A program made the position numbers and the translations under genes. The notes under the pieces are model-generated. The model worked only from the letters and a program-made list of their open reading frames with translations. It was not told where the DNA came from and ran no database searches. From contig NZ_JOEH01000013.1 of NCBI RefSeq assembly GCF_000719095.1, positions 133,914 to 197,913 on the forward strand: a DNA stretch of 64,000 bases, read 5' to 3'. The stretch is from Streptacidiphilus jeojiense. Lineage in GTDB: Bacteria; Actinomycetota; Actinomycetes; Streptomycetales; Streptomycetaceae. Positions 1-8,201 of this stretch are shown here, one piece after another. Positions within the stretch are counted from its first letter, which is position 1; the number at the start of each line of letters is the position of its first letter.

Positions 1-792
1 TCCGGCGCGGCCTACCGCCTCGACGGCGACATCTACTTCTCGGTCGCGTCCGACCCGCACTTCGGCGAGGTCTCCCGGCTGGACGAGGAGCAGATGCTGC
101 GCTTCTTCGGCGAGCGCGGCGGCGACCCGGACCGCCCCGGCAAGAAGCACCGTCTTGACCCCATGCTGTGGCTCGCGGCCCGGCCGGACGAGCCCGCCTG
201 GGACACCGAGATCGGCCACGGCCGGCCCGGCTGGCACATCGAGTGCGTGGCCATCGCGCTGCAGTACCTGGGCATGGAGTTCGACGTCCAGGGCGGCGGC
301 AGCGACCTGGCCTTCCCGCACCACGAGATGGGCGCCTCGCACGCCCAGGTGCTGACCAAGTCGCATCCCTTCGCCCGCGCCTACGTGCACGCCGGCATGG
401 TCGGCCTGCACGGCGAGAAGATGTCCAAGTCGCGCGGCAACCTGGTGTTCGTCTCCCAGCTGCGCCGGGACGGCGTGGAGCCCGCCGCGATCCGGCTCGC
501 GCTGCTGGCGCACCACTACCGCTCCGACTGGGAGTGGACCGACGCCGACCTGCTGCGCGCCCAGGAGCGGCTGGCCCGCTGGCGCGCCGCGGTGTCCCGG
601 CCGGACGGGCCAGACGCGGCGGCCACCCTGGCCGAGGTCCGCGAGGCCCTGGCGGACGACCTGAACTCGCCGCGCGCCCTGGCCGTCATCGACGCCTGGG
701 CCGCCAAGCAGGAGGCCTCCGGCGGCGACGACACCGGCGCGCCCGGGGTGGTCTCCCGGACGGTGGACGCGCTGCTGGGCGTGGCCCTCTAG
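1..792 (+). CDS. mshC: MshC, mycothiol cysteine ligase (5' end cut off)
   Basis: C-terminal part (263 residues) of the ATP-dependent ligase that joins L-cysteine to GlcN-inositol in mycothiol synthesis, a cytosolic step specific to Actinobacteria. The frame is open from the first base, so the start lies upstream of the window; the family is about 410 residues. Visible are the cysteinyl-tRNA-synthetase-like segment [11 protein letters not shown] and the KMSKS loop ([10 protein letters not shown], around residue 140). Only about 120 residues follow KMSKS, too few for the anticodon-binding domain of true CysS, which favours MshC. It faces the next gene tail to tail across an inverted repeat that could end transcription from both sides. 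CysS is the only serious alternative. Confidence 0.9.
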   Translation, partial: SGAAYRLDGDIYFSVASDPHFGEVSRLDEEQMLRFFGERGGDPDRPGKKHRLDPMLWLAARPDEPAWDTEIGHGRPGWHIECVAIALQYLGMEFDVQGGGSDLAFPHHEMGASHAQVLTKSHPFARAYVHAGMVGLHGEKMSKSRGNLVFVSQLRRDGVEPAAIRLALLAHHYRSDWEWTDADLLRAQERLARWRAAVSRPDGPDAAATLAEVREALADDLNSPRALAVIDAWAAKQEASGGDDTGAPGVVSRTVDALLGVAL

Positions 793-828
793 GGGTTTCC
801 TCACTGCTTTTGGCTGCGGACCGTAGCT

Positions 829-927
829 GGTTTGTCGCGCAGTTCCCCGCGCCCCTGGGTAGGTGCAACTTACTCACCGTGGGTCAGTTGCAGCCCCCTA
901 GGGGCGCGGGGAACTGCGCGACAAACC
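829..927. repeat. Long inverted repeat between convergent genes
   Basis: A perfect 28-bp inverted repeat: the left arm is 829-856 and the right arm 900-927, both containing GCGGGGAACTGCGCG or its complement. A second inner pairing (TGCAACT at 864-870 with AGTTGCA at 886-892) would make a long hairpin. It separates the 3' ends of mshC and the glycosyltransferase, so a bidirectional terminator role is plausible. The same core recurs at 2964-2984 and 24657-24684, so it is also a member of a dispersed repeat family. Confidence 0.8.
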
Positions 928-952
928 CACTACGGCCTGCAGCCGAGTTCCC

Positions 953-2128
953 TCAGAACCCTTCGCTCCGCGACGGCGCCGGATAGGTCCGCCCCTTCCA
1001 GGCCGCCCCGCGCCCGCGCCAGTGCTGGACCGCCGAGTCCACCGTCATCAGCAGGTACAGCAGCGCCGTGAACGGCAGCAGCAGCGCGGCGACCGGCGGC
1101 TGCCGGTAGTACCGCAGCATGGGGACGTAGGTGTAGGCCATCAGCAGCCAGGCCGCGCCCGCCACCGAGGCCAGCCGCGAGTCGCCGGCCGCCAGCCCGA
1201 CCACCGTGAGCACCGGCGGCACCAGGTAGACCAGGGCGAGCCCGAGCACCGTCCCGATCAGCAGCAGCACCGAGTGCCGCAGCTGGGCGAAGGCACTGCG
1301 GGAGACCATCCGCCACAGCTGCCCGAACTCCGGGTACGGGCGGACACTGTCCACCTGGTCGGCCAGCCCCAGCCAGGTCCGGCCGCCACCGCGCTTCACC
1401 GCCTTCGCCAGGTTGACGTCGTCGATCACCGCGCCCCTGATCGCGGCGACCCCGCCGGCCCGCTCCAGCGCCTCGCGCCGCACCAGTGTGCAGCCGCCCG
1501 CGGCGGCCGCGGTGCGCGAACCGGGCCGGTTGCTCCACCGGAACGGGTACAGCTGGGCGAAGAAGTAGACGAAGGCCGGGACGATCAGCCGCTCCCAGCG
1601 GGTCTCGGTGCGCAGCCGCGCCATCTGCGACACCAGGTCGTAGCCGCCCCCGGAGGCCCCCTCGGCCGCCGCCACCAGGCTGTCCAGCGAGGCCGGCGCA
1701 TGCGCGATGTCGGCATCGGTGAGCAGCAGGTACTCCACGTCCCCGGCCAGTTCGACGCCGTGCCGCAGCGCCCACAGCTTCCCGGTCCAGCCCTGCGGCG
1801 GCTCGCCGGGGGAGGTGACGGTCAGCGGCAGCGAACCGGGTGCCTCACCGAGTCTGCGGGCCAGCTCACCGGTGCCGTCGGTGCTCCCGTCGTCCACCAG
1901 GATCACCCGCGCGGTCCCCGGGTACTCCTGGGCCAGCAGCGAGGGCAGGCTCAGCGGCAGCACCTCGGCCTCGTCCCGGGCCGGCACCACGATGGCCACC
2001 CCGGGCCGGGCGGCACGCTCCGGGCGCGGCGGCAGCCGCACGCCGGTGTGCCAGAAGCCGCCCTGACCGAAGGTCAGCCACAGCCAGGCCAGCAGGGACG
2101 CCACAGACACCCACATTTCCACGGTCAC
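953..2128 (-). CDS. Membrane glycosyltransferase, HpnB-like (GT2)
   Basis: A 391-residue GT2-family transferase resembling the hopene-associated HpnB proteins. An N-terminal hydrophobic segment (about residues 5-22) precedes the nucleotide-sugar domain, with VPARDEAEVL, VDDGSTDGT and DADIAHA as the acidic metal and sugar-nucleotide motifs. Three or four hydrophobic helices lie near the C-terminus (about residues 285-370), anchoring it in the membrane. The acceptor is unknown: no squalene-hopene cyclase or other hpn gene lies in the window. It is a single gene convergent with mshC and divergent from the racemase, sharing a promoter region of about 67 bp. Family call is good; hopanoid role is only a family-name inference. 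Confidence 0.8.
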   Translation of the reverse strand: MTVEMWVSVASLLAWLWLTFGQGGFWHTGVRLPPRPERAARPGVAIVVPARDEAEVLPLSLPSLLAQEYPGTARVILVDDGSTDGTGELARRLGEAPGSLPLTVTSPGEPPQGWTGKLWALRHGVELAGDVEYLLLTDADIAHAPASLDSLVAAAEGASGGGYDLVSQMARLRTETRWERLIVPAFVYFFAQLYPFRWSNRPGSRTAAAAGGCTLVRREALERAGGVAAIRGAVIDDVNLAKAVKRGGGRTWLGLADQVDSVRPYPEFGQLWRMVSRSAFAQLRHSVLLLIGTVLGLALVYLVPPVLTVVGLAAGDSRLASVAGAAWLLMAYTYVPMLRYYRQPPVAALLLPFTALLYLLMTVDSAVQHWRGRGAAWKGRTYPAPSRSEGF

Positions 2129-2195
2129 CTGCGCGAGTATGCCGCACCGGCCTGCGCGTACCTCACCGGTGGGTCATCGACTAAGGTCGAGTCCT

Positions 2196-2942
2196 ATGAA
2201 GATCGCACTCGTCGACTCCGGTCTGGGCCTGCTGAGCGCCGCCGCCGCGCTGCGCGCACTGCGTCCGGACGCGGACCTGGTGCTCTCCACCGACCCCGAC
2301 GGCATGCCCTGGGGTCCGCGCACCCCGGCCGGCATCACCGAGCACGCGCTGGCCTGTGCCCGGGCGGCGGCGGAGCAGCAGCCGGACGCGCTGATCGTCG
2401 CCTGCAACACGGCCTCGGTGCACGCGCTGGAGGCGATCAGGGCGGAGCTGGAGCCGGACATCCCGGTCATCGGCACCGTCCCGGCGATCAAGCCCGCGGC
2501 GGCGGCCGGCGGCCCGGTGGCGATCTGGGCCACCCCGGCCACCACCGGAAGCGCCTACCAGCGCGGTCTGATCCGGGAGTTCGCCGCGGGCGTCGAGGTC
2601 GCCGAGATCCCCTGCCCCGGACTGGCCGACGCGGTGGAGCGGGCCGACGCCGACGCCGTGGCGCAGGCCGTCGCGGCGGCGGCAGCGCTGACCCCGGCCG
2701 ACACCCGTTCCCTGGTCCTCGGCTGCACCCACTACGAGCTCCTGGAAACCGCGATCCGCGCGGCCGTCCCGGGCCCCACCTTCTTCGGCTCCGCCCCGGC
2801 CGTCGCCGGCCAGGCCCTCCGCCGCGCCGCCCCGGCAGCGGTCGCCACCGAGGGCAACCGCACCCTCCTGGTCCTCCGCACCGGCCGCAAGGAAGAACTC
2901 CCCCCGGAGGCCCTCACCTACCCCGAAGGCCGCGCCCTGTAA
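2196..2942 (+). CDS. Glutamate racemase-like protein
   Basis: A 248-residue member of the Asp/Glu racemase family, which makes D-glutamate for peptidoglycan. Both catalytic cysteines are in context: VACNTAS in the N-terminal half and LGCTHYELL in the C-terminal half. The N-terminal motif reads VDSGLGLLS rather than the usual DSGVGGLS, and the protein is slightly shorter than typical MurI (about 265). The ATG at 2196 is used because similarity starts at KIALVDSG; upstream in-frame codons add only unrelated residues. A small GC hairpin follows the stop. It may be the housekeeping MurI or a paralogue; no other cell-wall genes are adjacent. Confidence 0.75.
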   Translation: MKIALVDSGLGLLSAAAALRALRPDADLVLSTDPDGMPWGPRTPAGITEHALACARAAAEQQPDALIVACNTASVHALEAIRAELEPDIPVIGTVPAIKPAAAAGGPVAIWATPATTGSAYQRGLIREFAAGVEVAEIPCPGLADAVERADADAVAQAVAAAAALTPADTRSLVLGCTHYELLETAIRAAVPGPTFFGSAPAVAGQALRRAAPAAVATEGNRTLLVLRTGRKEELPPEALTYPEGRAL

Positions 2943-2962
2943 GAGCGCCGAAGGCGCGCTTT
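2943..2962 (+). terminator. Short hairpin after the racemase gene
   Basis: GCGCC-GAA-GGCGC stem-loop directly after the racemase stop codon, followed by GCTTTC. It is short and lacks a long T run, so it is only a plausible weak terminator. Confidence 0.35.
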
Positions 2963-2963
2963 C

Positions 2964-2984
2964 AGGGGCGCGGGGAACTGCGCG
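2964..2984. repeat. Copy of the dispersed GCGGGGAACTGCGCG repeat
   Basis: Twenty-one bases identical to the right arm of the inverted repeat at 900-920. It lies between the convergent racemase and deacetylase genes. Only one arm is present here, so it cannot form the long hairpin seen at 829-927. Confidence 0.75.
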
Positions 2985-3017
2985 CCCAGCCCCAAGCCAA
3001 CCCGCACCCATGCACCG

Positions 3018-3965
3018 TCAAACCGCAACCGCCCCCCGCAGCCTGCGCAACCCCGGTGTCCACCCAGCCAACACACTGTCAAAAATCCCCCGAGAAGTCC
3101 CGGCATCCACCCCGAGCCGACTGATCCTCAGCGGATCCGGCCGAACCGCCCCCACCGCCCGCAGATCGAACAGCTGATCGTCGCCCAGGAACGCACTGCG
3201 GTACCCGTACCCCCGCAGCAGCGCCTCCGCGCGCCCATCGGCCACCCCGTGCGGATGCGCGAACGCGCTCGGCTCCTCGCCGAGCAGCTCCGTCAGGATC
3301 CGGTGCCCGCCGACGACCTCCTCGCGGACGACGTAGTCGTCACAGCGGTCCAGCCGGGCGTGCCCCAGCGAGTGGTTGCCGATGGCGACCCCGCCGTCCC
3401 GCAGCGCCCGCAGGTCCTCCGCGGTGAGCTGCGCACGGCCGGGCGCGGTCCGACGGGCCGTCACCCGCAGCTCCTCCAGGCAGCTGCGCCGGTCCGGGTC
3501 CGGCAGCGCCGCCATCGCGGCCACCGCTCCGGCGGGCGAGCGGCCCGGCAGCCGGCGGCTGTACCCGCCCTCGGCGACCAGGAACCGCGCCTCGTCCCAC
3601 CAGTACGGACGCTCGCTGTCGACCAGTCCGGCGACGACGAAGGCCAGGGCGGGGACCCGCCGCGCGGCCAGCAGCGGCAGTGCCGTGGTCGCCGCGCTGC
3701 GGTGCCCGTGTTCGAAGGTCAGCAGCACCGCGTGCGAAGGCAGCGGCGCGCCGCCGGTCAGCGCGTTCTGGACCTGGCTGAGCGCCACCGGGGTGGCGAT
3801 CCGCAGCAGCCGGTCCAGCTGGGCCCGGAACGCTCCCGGGTCGTCCAGGTCGCGGAAGGTTAGCACGGCGAGCCGCCGCGCCGAGCGCCCACGGGGCCGG
3901 TCCGCGCCCAGGCGGCCCTGACGCTCGTCCGGCCTGGGCAGGATGGTGAGGTTCGGCTCTCGCAC
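3018..3965 (-). CDS. Polysaccharide deacetylase-like protein with altered metal motif
   Basis: A 315-residue NodB-fold (CE4) protein. The first motif, normally TFDDG with the catalytic base and a metal-binding Asp, reads TFEHG (residues 83-87). The second motif is intact as HSLGH (198-202). A later AFAHPHG segment matches the conserved strand near the active site. No signal peptide is visible, which is unusual for an enzyme acting on wall or extracellular glycans. The GTG at 3965 was chosen because GGAAGG lies 7 nt upstream; a GTG at 3995 would add ten residues without a better ribosome site. Activity may be altered or lost. Confidence 0.72.
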   Translation of the reverse strand: MREPNLTILPRPDERQGRLGADRPRGRSARRLAVLTFRDLDDPGAFRAQLDRLLRIATPVALSQVQNALTGGAPLPSHAVLLTFEHGHRSAATTALPLLAARRVPALAFVVAGLVDSERPYWWDEARFLVAEGGYSRRLPGRSPAGAVAAMAALPDPDRRSCLEELRVTARRTAPGRAQLTAEDLRALRDGGVAIGNHSLGHARLDRCDDYVVREEVVGGHRILTELLGEEPSAFAHPHGVADGRAEALLRGYGYRSAFLGDDQLFDLRAVGAVRPDPLRISRLGVDAGTSRGIFDSVLAGWTPGLRRLRGAVAV

Positions 3966-4139
3966 GGACTTCCCTTCCGTCGCGCCGAGCTGCACCGGAG
4001 AGGGAGGGCCGGCGCGGCTATGTCACCCAACGTATGGAAGACCCACACCCCGGGGTGAAGGTTGTACGTCGGCACGGAACAAGTTTCCGATCGGTTCCGG
4101 ACGACATCAGCAGCGGTTCCGACCGGGGACAATGGCCGC

Positions 4140-5057
4140 ATGACCGCCGAAGCCCAGCCCGCCGATCCCACAGGTCCCGGAGATCCCACAGATCCCGTCG
4201 ATCCCCGTCCGATCGAACGCCAGGTGGACCTCGGCACCGCGCGGCTGCTTCCCGACCTCGACCGGCCCCGGGGCTGGCTGCTCACCATGGACGACGCGCC
4301 GCAGTCCTACGTCGACCTGGACAACCCGCTGCACCTGGAGTTCGAGTACGTCCAGCGGCTGGCCCACGCCGCCGACCTGGCGGCCCTGCCGGGACGGCCG
4401 CTGGACGTGCTGCACCTCGGCGGTGGGGCGCTCACCCTGCCCCGCTACCTGGCGGCCACCCGCCCCGGTTCGCACCAGCGGGTCGTCGAGCTGGACGCGG
4501 CGCTGATCGCCCTGGTGCGCGAGCAACTGCCGTGGACGCCGTCCCCCGGCGGCGCCGAGGTCAGGATCGAGGTCCATGCCGCCGACGCCCGCGCGGCCCT
4601 GGCCGCGAGCCCGGACGGCTCGGCGGACCTGCTGGTCGCCGACGTGTTCGGCGGCTCGCGCATCCCCGCGCAGCTCACCTCGGTGGAGTTCGTCCGGGAG
4701 GCGGCCCGGGTGCTGCGCGCGGACGGCCTCTACGCCGCCAACCTGGCCGACGGCGCTCCGCTGGACTTCGCCCGCTCGCAGCTGGCGACCGTCGCCGCGG
4801 TGTTCCCCGAGGTGTGCCTGGTCGCCGAGCCCTCGGTGCTGCGCGGGCGCCGCTACGGCAATCTGGTGATCCTGGCCGGCCGGCGGCCGTTCCCGGTCGC
4901 GGACCTGGCCCGCCGCACCGCCGCGGACCCCTTCCCGGCCCGGGTGGTCCACGGCGACCGGCTCGACCTGCTCAGGGGGAAGGCGCGGCCGGTCACCGAC
5001 GCGACCGCGACCCCCTCCCCGGCGCCGCCGGACGGCGCCTTCAACCTGGGGTCCTGA
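4140..5057 (+). CDS. Spermidine synthase-like methyltransferase-fold protein
   Basis: A 305-residue protein of the polyamine synthase (SpeE-like) Rossmann family. The cofactor loop reads VLHLGGGALTLPRYL, followed by VVELDAALIAL and the acidic strand LLVADVFGGSRIP. The N-terminus carries a Pro/Asp/Gly-rich stretch encoded by near-repeats of GATCCCACAG. The ATG at 4140 follows a GGGGA and fits the family start; an upstream in-frame ATG at 4062 adds 26 residues unlike the family. It ends four bases before the convergent O-methyltransferase. Whether it makes a polyamine or alkylates another substrate cannot be told from sequence. Confidence 0.75.
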   Translation: MTAEAQPADPTGPGDPTDPVDPRPIERQVDLGTARLLPDLDRPRGWLLTMDDAPQSYVDLDNPLHLEFEYVQRLAHAADLAALPGRPLDVLHLGGGALTLPRYLAATRPGSHQRVVELDAALIALVREQLPWTPSPGGAEVRIEVHAADARAALAASPDGSADLLVADVFGGSRIPAQLTSVEFVREAARVLRADGLYAANLADGAPLDFARSQLATVAAVFPEVCLVAEPSVLRGRRYGNLVILAGRRPFPVADLARRTAADPFPARVVHGDRLDLLRGKARPVTDATATPSPAPPDGAFNLGS

Positions 5058-5061
5058 CCGG

Positions 5062-5745
5062 CTACTCGCCGACGAGGGCCAGCGCGAACCCGTCGTACCC
5101 CTTGCCGCCCACGGTCTGCAGCACGGTGCCGCGGAGCCGCGGCTCAGCGGCGATCAGTTCCACCGCCTCCTGGGAGCCCCTGATCGCCGGATCCGCGGAG
5201 CCGACGTCCGCCAGATGCCCCTCGCGCACCACGTTGTCGACCACGACCAGGGTGCCCGGACGGCCCAGCTCCAGCGCCCAGCGGAGGTAGTTGCCGCTGT
5301 TGACCTTGTCGGCGTCGATGAAGACCAGGTCGAACGGCTCCGGCTGCTCCCGCTGCAGCAGCGGCAGGCTCTCCAGGGCCGGGCCGACCCGTACCTCGAC
5401 CCGGTCGGCCAGGCCGGCCGCGGCGATGTTGGCCGTGGCCACCTCGGCGTGCCTGGGGTCGAACTCCAGCGTCACCAGGCGGCCGTCCGCCGGCAGGGCC
5501 CGGGCCAGGCAGATGGTGGAGTAGCCGCCGAGGGTGCCGATCTCCAGGATCCGCCGTGCCCCCACCAGCCGCGCCAGCAGGTTGAGGAACTCGCCCTGCG
5601 AGGCCGACACCGCGATCTGCGGCAGCCCGGCGGCGTCGCTGGCCTTCAGCGCGGCGTCCAGCACCGGGTCGCCGAGCCCCAGGGTCCGGTCGATGTAGCT
5701 GTCCACGTGCTGCCAGGTCCGCTGGTCCGTCGCGTCCGCGCTCAT
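5062..5745 (-). CDS. Class I SAM-dependent O-methyltransferase
   Basis: A 227-residue catechol-type O-methyltransferase (methyltransferase_3 family). The SAM loop is ILEIGTLGGYSTICLA, followed by VTLEFDPRHAEVA and the metal-binding stretch LVFIDADKVN, then VVVDNVVREG. Full length and intact. The family methylates caffeoyl-CoA, catechols and assorted secondary metabolites; nothing nearby points to a specific substrate. It is a monocistronic minus-strand gene divergent from the nucleosidase with a gap of about 75 bp. Confidence 0.88.
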   Translation of the reverse strand: MSADATDQRTWQHVDSYIDRTLGLGDPVLDAALKASDAAGLPQIAVSASQGEFLNLLARLVGARRILEIGTLGGYSTICLARALPADGRLVTLEFDPRHAEVATANIAAAGLADRVEVRVGPALESLPLLQREQPEPFDLVFIDADKVNSGNYLRWALELGRPGTLVVVDNVVREGHLADVGSADPAIRGSQEAVELIAAEPRLRGTVLQTVGGKGYDGFALALVGE

Positions 5746-5820
5746 CCTGCTGCCTTTCCGTCACACCGCCGCTGACATGCCGTTCGATCGCCAACCTACC
5801 CGGCGCGGAGGCCCCCTACC

Positions 5821-6414
5821 ATGGACGCCATGCGCCTCATCGGAGAGATCGACCCCGCCCGCCCGCTGCTCGTCGTGGCCGTCGCCGAGGAGGCGGCCTA
5901 CCTGGACGAGCGGTTGCCGGTGCTGCTCACCGGCATGGGAAAGGTCAACGCCGGCGTCGCCCTGGCGACCGTGCTGGGTCGCGGCCCGCTGCCGGCCGCG
6001 GTGGTCAACCTGGGGACGGCGGGCGCGCTGCGGCCGGGCCTGGAGGGGACCCATGAGATCGGCGAGGTGATCCAGCACGACCTCGACTCCGCGATGCTGC
6101 ACACGCTCACCGGCGAGACCTACGGCCCCCCGCTGGCCCTGGACGGCGGCCGGGCAGCCCTTCCGGTGCTGGCCACCGGGGACCTCTTCGTGGCCGAGGA
6201 GGAGGCCAGGAAGCGGCTCGCCGAACGCGCCGACCTGGTCGACATGGAGGGCTATGCGGTGGCCAGCGCGGCGCTGGCGGCCGGTGTCCCGGTCCGGCTG
6301 GTCAAGCACGTCAGCGACGAGGCCGGCGAGGGCGCGGCGCGCACCTGGCGCCAGTCGGTGGACGGCTGCGCCAAGGCGCTGGGGCAGTGGGCCCGCGAGA
6401 ACCTGCAGCCCTGA
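5821..6414 (+). CDS. Nucleosidase of the phosphorylase/MTA-SAH family
   Basis: A 197-residue member of the purine nucleoside phosphorylase/MTA nucleosidase fold, expected to cut the N-glycosidic bond of a nucleoside such as methylthioadenosine or S-adenosylhomocysteine. Visible are LLTGMGKVNAGVAL, VNLGTAGAL, the ribose-binding VDMEGYAVA and the VKHVSDEA motif with the catalytic Asp. It is shorter than E. coli MtnN (about 230). GGAGG at 5807-5811 sits 9 nt before the chosen ATG. Recycling of SAM by-products would suit the two SAM-type enzymes next to it, but that link is inference. Confidence 0.8.
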   Translation: MDAMRLIGEIDPARPLLVVAVAEEAAYLDERLPVLLTGMGKVNAGVALATVLGRGPLPAAVVNLGTAGALRPGLEGTHEIGEVIQHDLDSAMLHTLTGETYGPPLALDGGRAALPVLATGDLFVAEEEARKRLAERADLVDMEGYAVASAALAAGVPVRLVKHVSDEAGEGAARTWRQSVDGCAKALGQWARENLQP

Positions 6415-6421
6415 CGACGGC

Positions 6422-7495
6422 TCAGGGCTCGGCCAGCGGCCGGGCCGAGGCCATGCCGACCAGCAGCCCCGCGCCCGCGGTGATGCCGGGGAAGCTGAGC
6501 ACCGGGCTGATCGCAGCCTGCACCGCCAGCGCGGTCAGCGCTCCGGCGGCGGTCAGCACCGTCGGGGTGGAGCCCGGGGAGCGGCGCAGGGTCCACATCA
6601 TCCAGCCGTAGGAAGCGGTCAGCAGGCACAGCCCGGGCACCCCCTGTTCCGCCGCCACCTCCAGCGCCGCCGATGAGGCGCCGCCAGGGGTGGAGAAGTC
6701 CTGTGCGGCGGGGCTCAGTTCGGTGAAGCGGCCGGGGCCGACACCGCGCAGCGGAGCCCGTCCGGCCTCCTGGACCGCGTCGTGCCAGAGTGCGGCCCGC
6801 TGCTGGGAGAGCGGCAGGCCGCCGTTCCTGGCCGTCAGGTCGGCACCTGAACGGGCCAGCAGCAGCGGCGCGGAGGCGGCCAGCACGGCGCACAGCCCGA
6901 GCAGCAGCAGCGCTGGCAGCCGCCGTGCGGCGGTCCGGACCGCGATGGCGAGGATCAGGATGCCCAGGCAGGCCAGCACCGCCGCGGTGGAGCCGGTGGA
7001 CACCGCCTCGGCCGTCAACGCGCAGGCGAGCAGCGCGAACACGAACACCGGGCGGACCAGGCGCAGCGCGCGCCGTCGCGATCCGGCCGGCACCGTTCTG
7101 GAGGTCTGCGCCGCACAGCAGGCCGCGCCGACGGCCAGGGCGATCAGGGCGCCGTTGGCGTCGGCGTCGTGCAGCGGGGGAGCGGCCGGGTCGCCGGAGA
7201 GCCCGCCGGGGGCGATCAGCGCCAGGACGCCCACCGCCAGCGCGATCACCGCGGGCGAGCCGACCGGCGCGACGGCTCCGGCGATGCGTCCGGCCGCGTA
7301 GCCGGCGGCGACCGCGAGCAGCCCCAGCAGGACTCCCTCGGGATGGGCGTCGCGTCCGCTGGAGGTGTAGAGCGACCAGCTGGCGCAGCCGGCCAGCAGC
7401 AGCGCGCCGATCACGTCCACGGCCGTGTCCGAGGCGGCTCCTGAGGGACCGTCGAGGTCGGGGGAGCCGATCGTCGATGTTCGCGCAGCCCCCAT
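6422..7495 (-). CDS. O-antigen ligase-like polytopic membrane protein
   Basis: A 357-residue membrane protein with about nine to ten hydrophobic segments. It carries the short motif LRGVGPGRF that marks the Wzy_C/O-antigen ligase family, in a loop after HDAVQEAGRAP. Such proteins join or polymerise lipid-linked glycans outside the membrane. The ATG at 7495 is preceded by a GGGGG run and gives a normal soluble N-terminus (MGAARTS) before the first helix; the open frame upstream has non-coding composition. No other polysaccharide genes are adjacent, so the polymer is unknown. Confidence 0.65.
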   Translation of the reverse strand: MGAARTSTIGSPDLDGPSGAASDTAVDVIGALLLAGCASWSLYTSSGRDAHPEGVLLGLLAVAAGYAAGRIAGAVAPVGSPAVIALAVGVLALIAPGGLSGDPAAPPLHDADANGALIALAVGAACCAAQTSRTVPAGSRRRALRLVRPVFVFALLACALTAEAVSTGSTAAVLACLGILILAIAVRTAARRLPALLLLGLCAVLAASAPLLLARSGADLTARNGGLPLSQQRAALWHDAVQEAGRAPLRGVGPGRFTELSPAAQDFSTPGGASSAALEVAAEQGVPGLCLLTASYGWMMWTLRRSPGSTPTVLTAAGALTALAVQAAISPVLSFPGITAGAGLLVGMASARPLAEP

Positions 7496-7619
7496 GCCGG
7501 CCCCCGTTTCCCGTCGGTCCACGGTAGACCGGAGCTGGCCGAATGACGCCCCTTCGCACAAATATTCGCTGGTCATGACAAGGGTGGGTGATGATCGGGC
7601 GGCCGGATAGGGTCGGGCC

Positions 7620-8201
7620 ATGGCTATTCCAGAGTTCGTGCGCGAGCTGCGCAGCAAGGTCGGACAGCAGCCGCTGTGGATGTCCGGGGTCACCGCCGTG
7701 GTCCTGGACGGGCAGGGCAGGGTGCTGCTGGGGCGCCGTTCGGACACCGGCCGCTGGGCGCTGATCACCGGCATCATGGACCCGGGCGAGCAGCCCGCCG
7801 ACGCGGTGGCGCGCGAGTGCCTGGAGGAGACCGGCGTGCACGCCGTGCCCGAGCGGCTGACCAGCGTGACGGTCTCGCCGCTGATCGTCCACGACAACGG
7901 CGACCAGGCGCAGTACCTGGAGCTGACCTTCCTCTGCCGCGCGGTGGGCGGCGAGGCCAGGGTGAATGACGACGAGTCACTGGAGGTCGGCTGGTTCGAG
8001 CCGGACGCCCTGCCGGAGGGGTTCGACGAGCGGGCGCGGAAGCGGCTGCGGATCGCCCTGAGCGGGTCGGCGGAGGCGTACTTCAGCTTCGACCCGACGG
8101 CGGCCGGTGACCCGACGGCGGCCGGTGACCCGACGGCGGCCGGTGACCCGACGGCGGCCGGTGACCCGACGGCGGCCGGTCAGAGCTTGCGCACCACGTA
8201 G
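7620..8201 (+). CDS. Nudix hydrolase with a tandem-repeat tail
   Basis: A 193-residue pyrophosphohydrolase with a complete Nudix box: GIMDPGEQPADAVARE followed by CLEETGV. Strands such as VTAVVLDGQGRVLLGRR match ADP-ribose/NTP Nudix enzymes. The C-terminal 30 or so residues are five copies of the six-residue unit DPTAAG, encoded by a perfect 18-bp DNA repeat (8091-8180), which is not part of the Nudix fold and probably a recent expansion. The gene overlaps the convergent dhaM-like gene by 22 bp, so the repeat ends just at that overlap. Substrate unknown. Confidence 0.88.
   Translation: MAIPEFVRELRSKVGQQPLWMSGVTAVVLDGQGRVLLGRRSDTGRWALITGIMDPGEQPADAVARECLEETGVHAVPERLTSVTVSPLIVHDNGDQAQYLELTFLCRAVGGEARVNDDESLEVGWFEPDALPEGFDERARKRLRIALSGSAEAYFSFDPTAAGDPTAAGDPTAAGDPTAAGDPTAAGQSLRTT
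8091..8180. repeat. Five perfect 18-bp tandem repeats in the nudix gene
   Basis: Units at 8091-8108, 8109-8126, 8127-8144, 8145-8162 and 8163-8180, each GACCCGACGGCGGCCGGT. The unit length is a multiple of three, so copy-number changes keep the frame. The array ends where the convergent gene's stop codon begins. Confidence 0.97.

Noticed and set aside
953-2128. HpnB-like gene considered as evidence of a hopanoid cluster
   Set aside because: No squalene-hopene cyclase, hpn or isoprenoid genes lie nearby.
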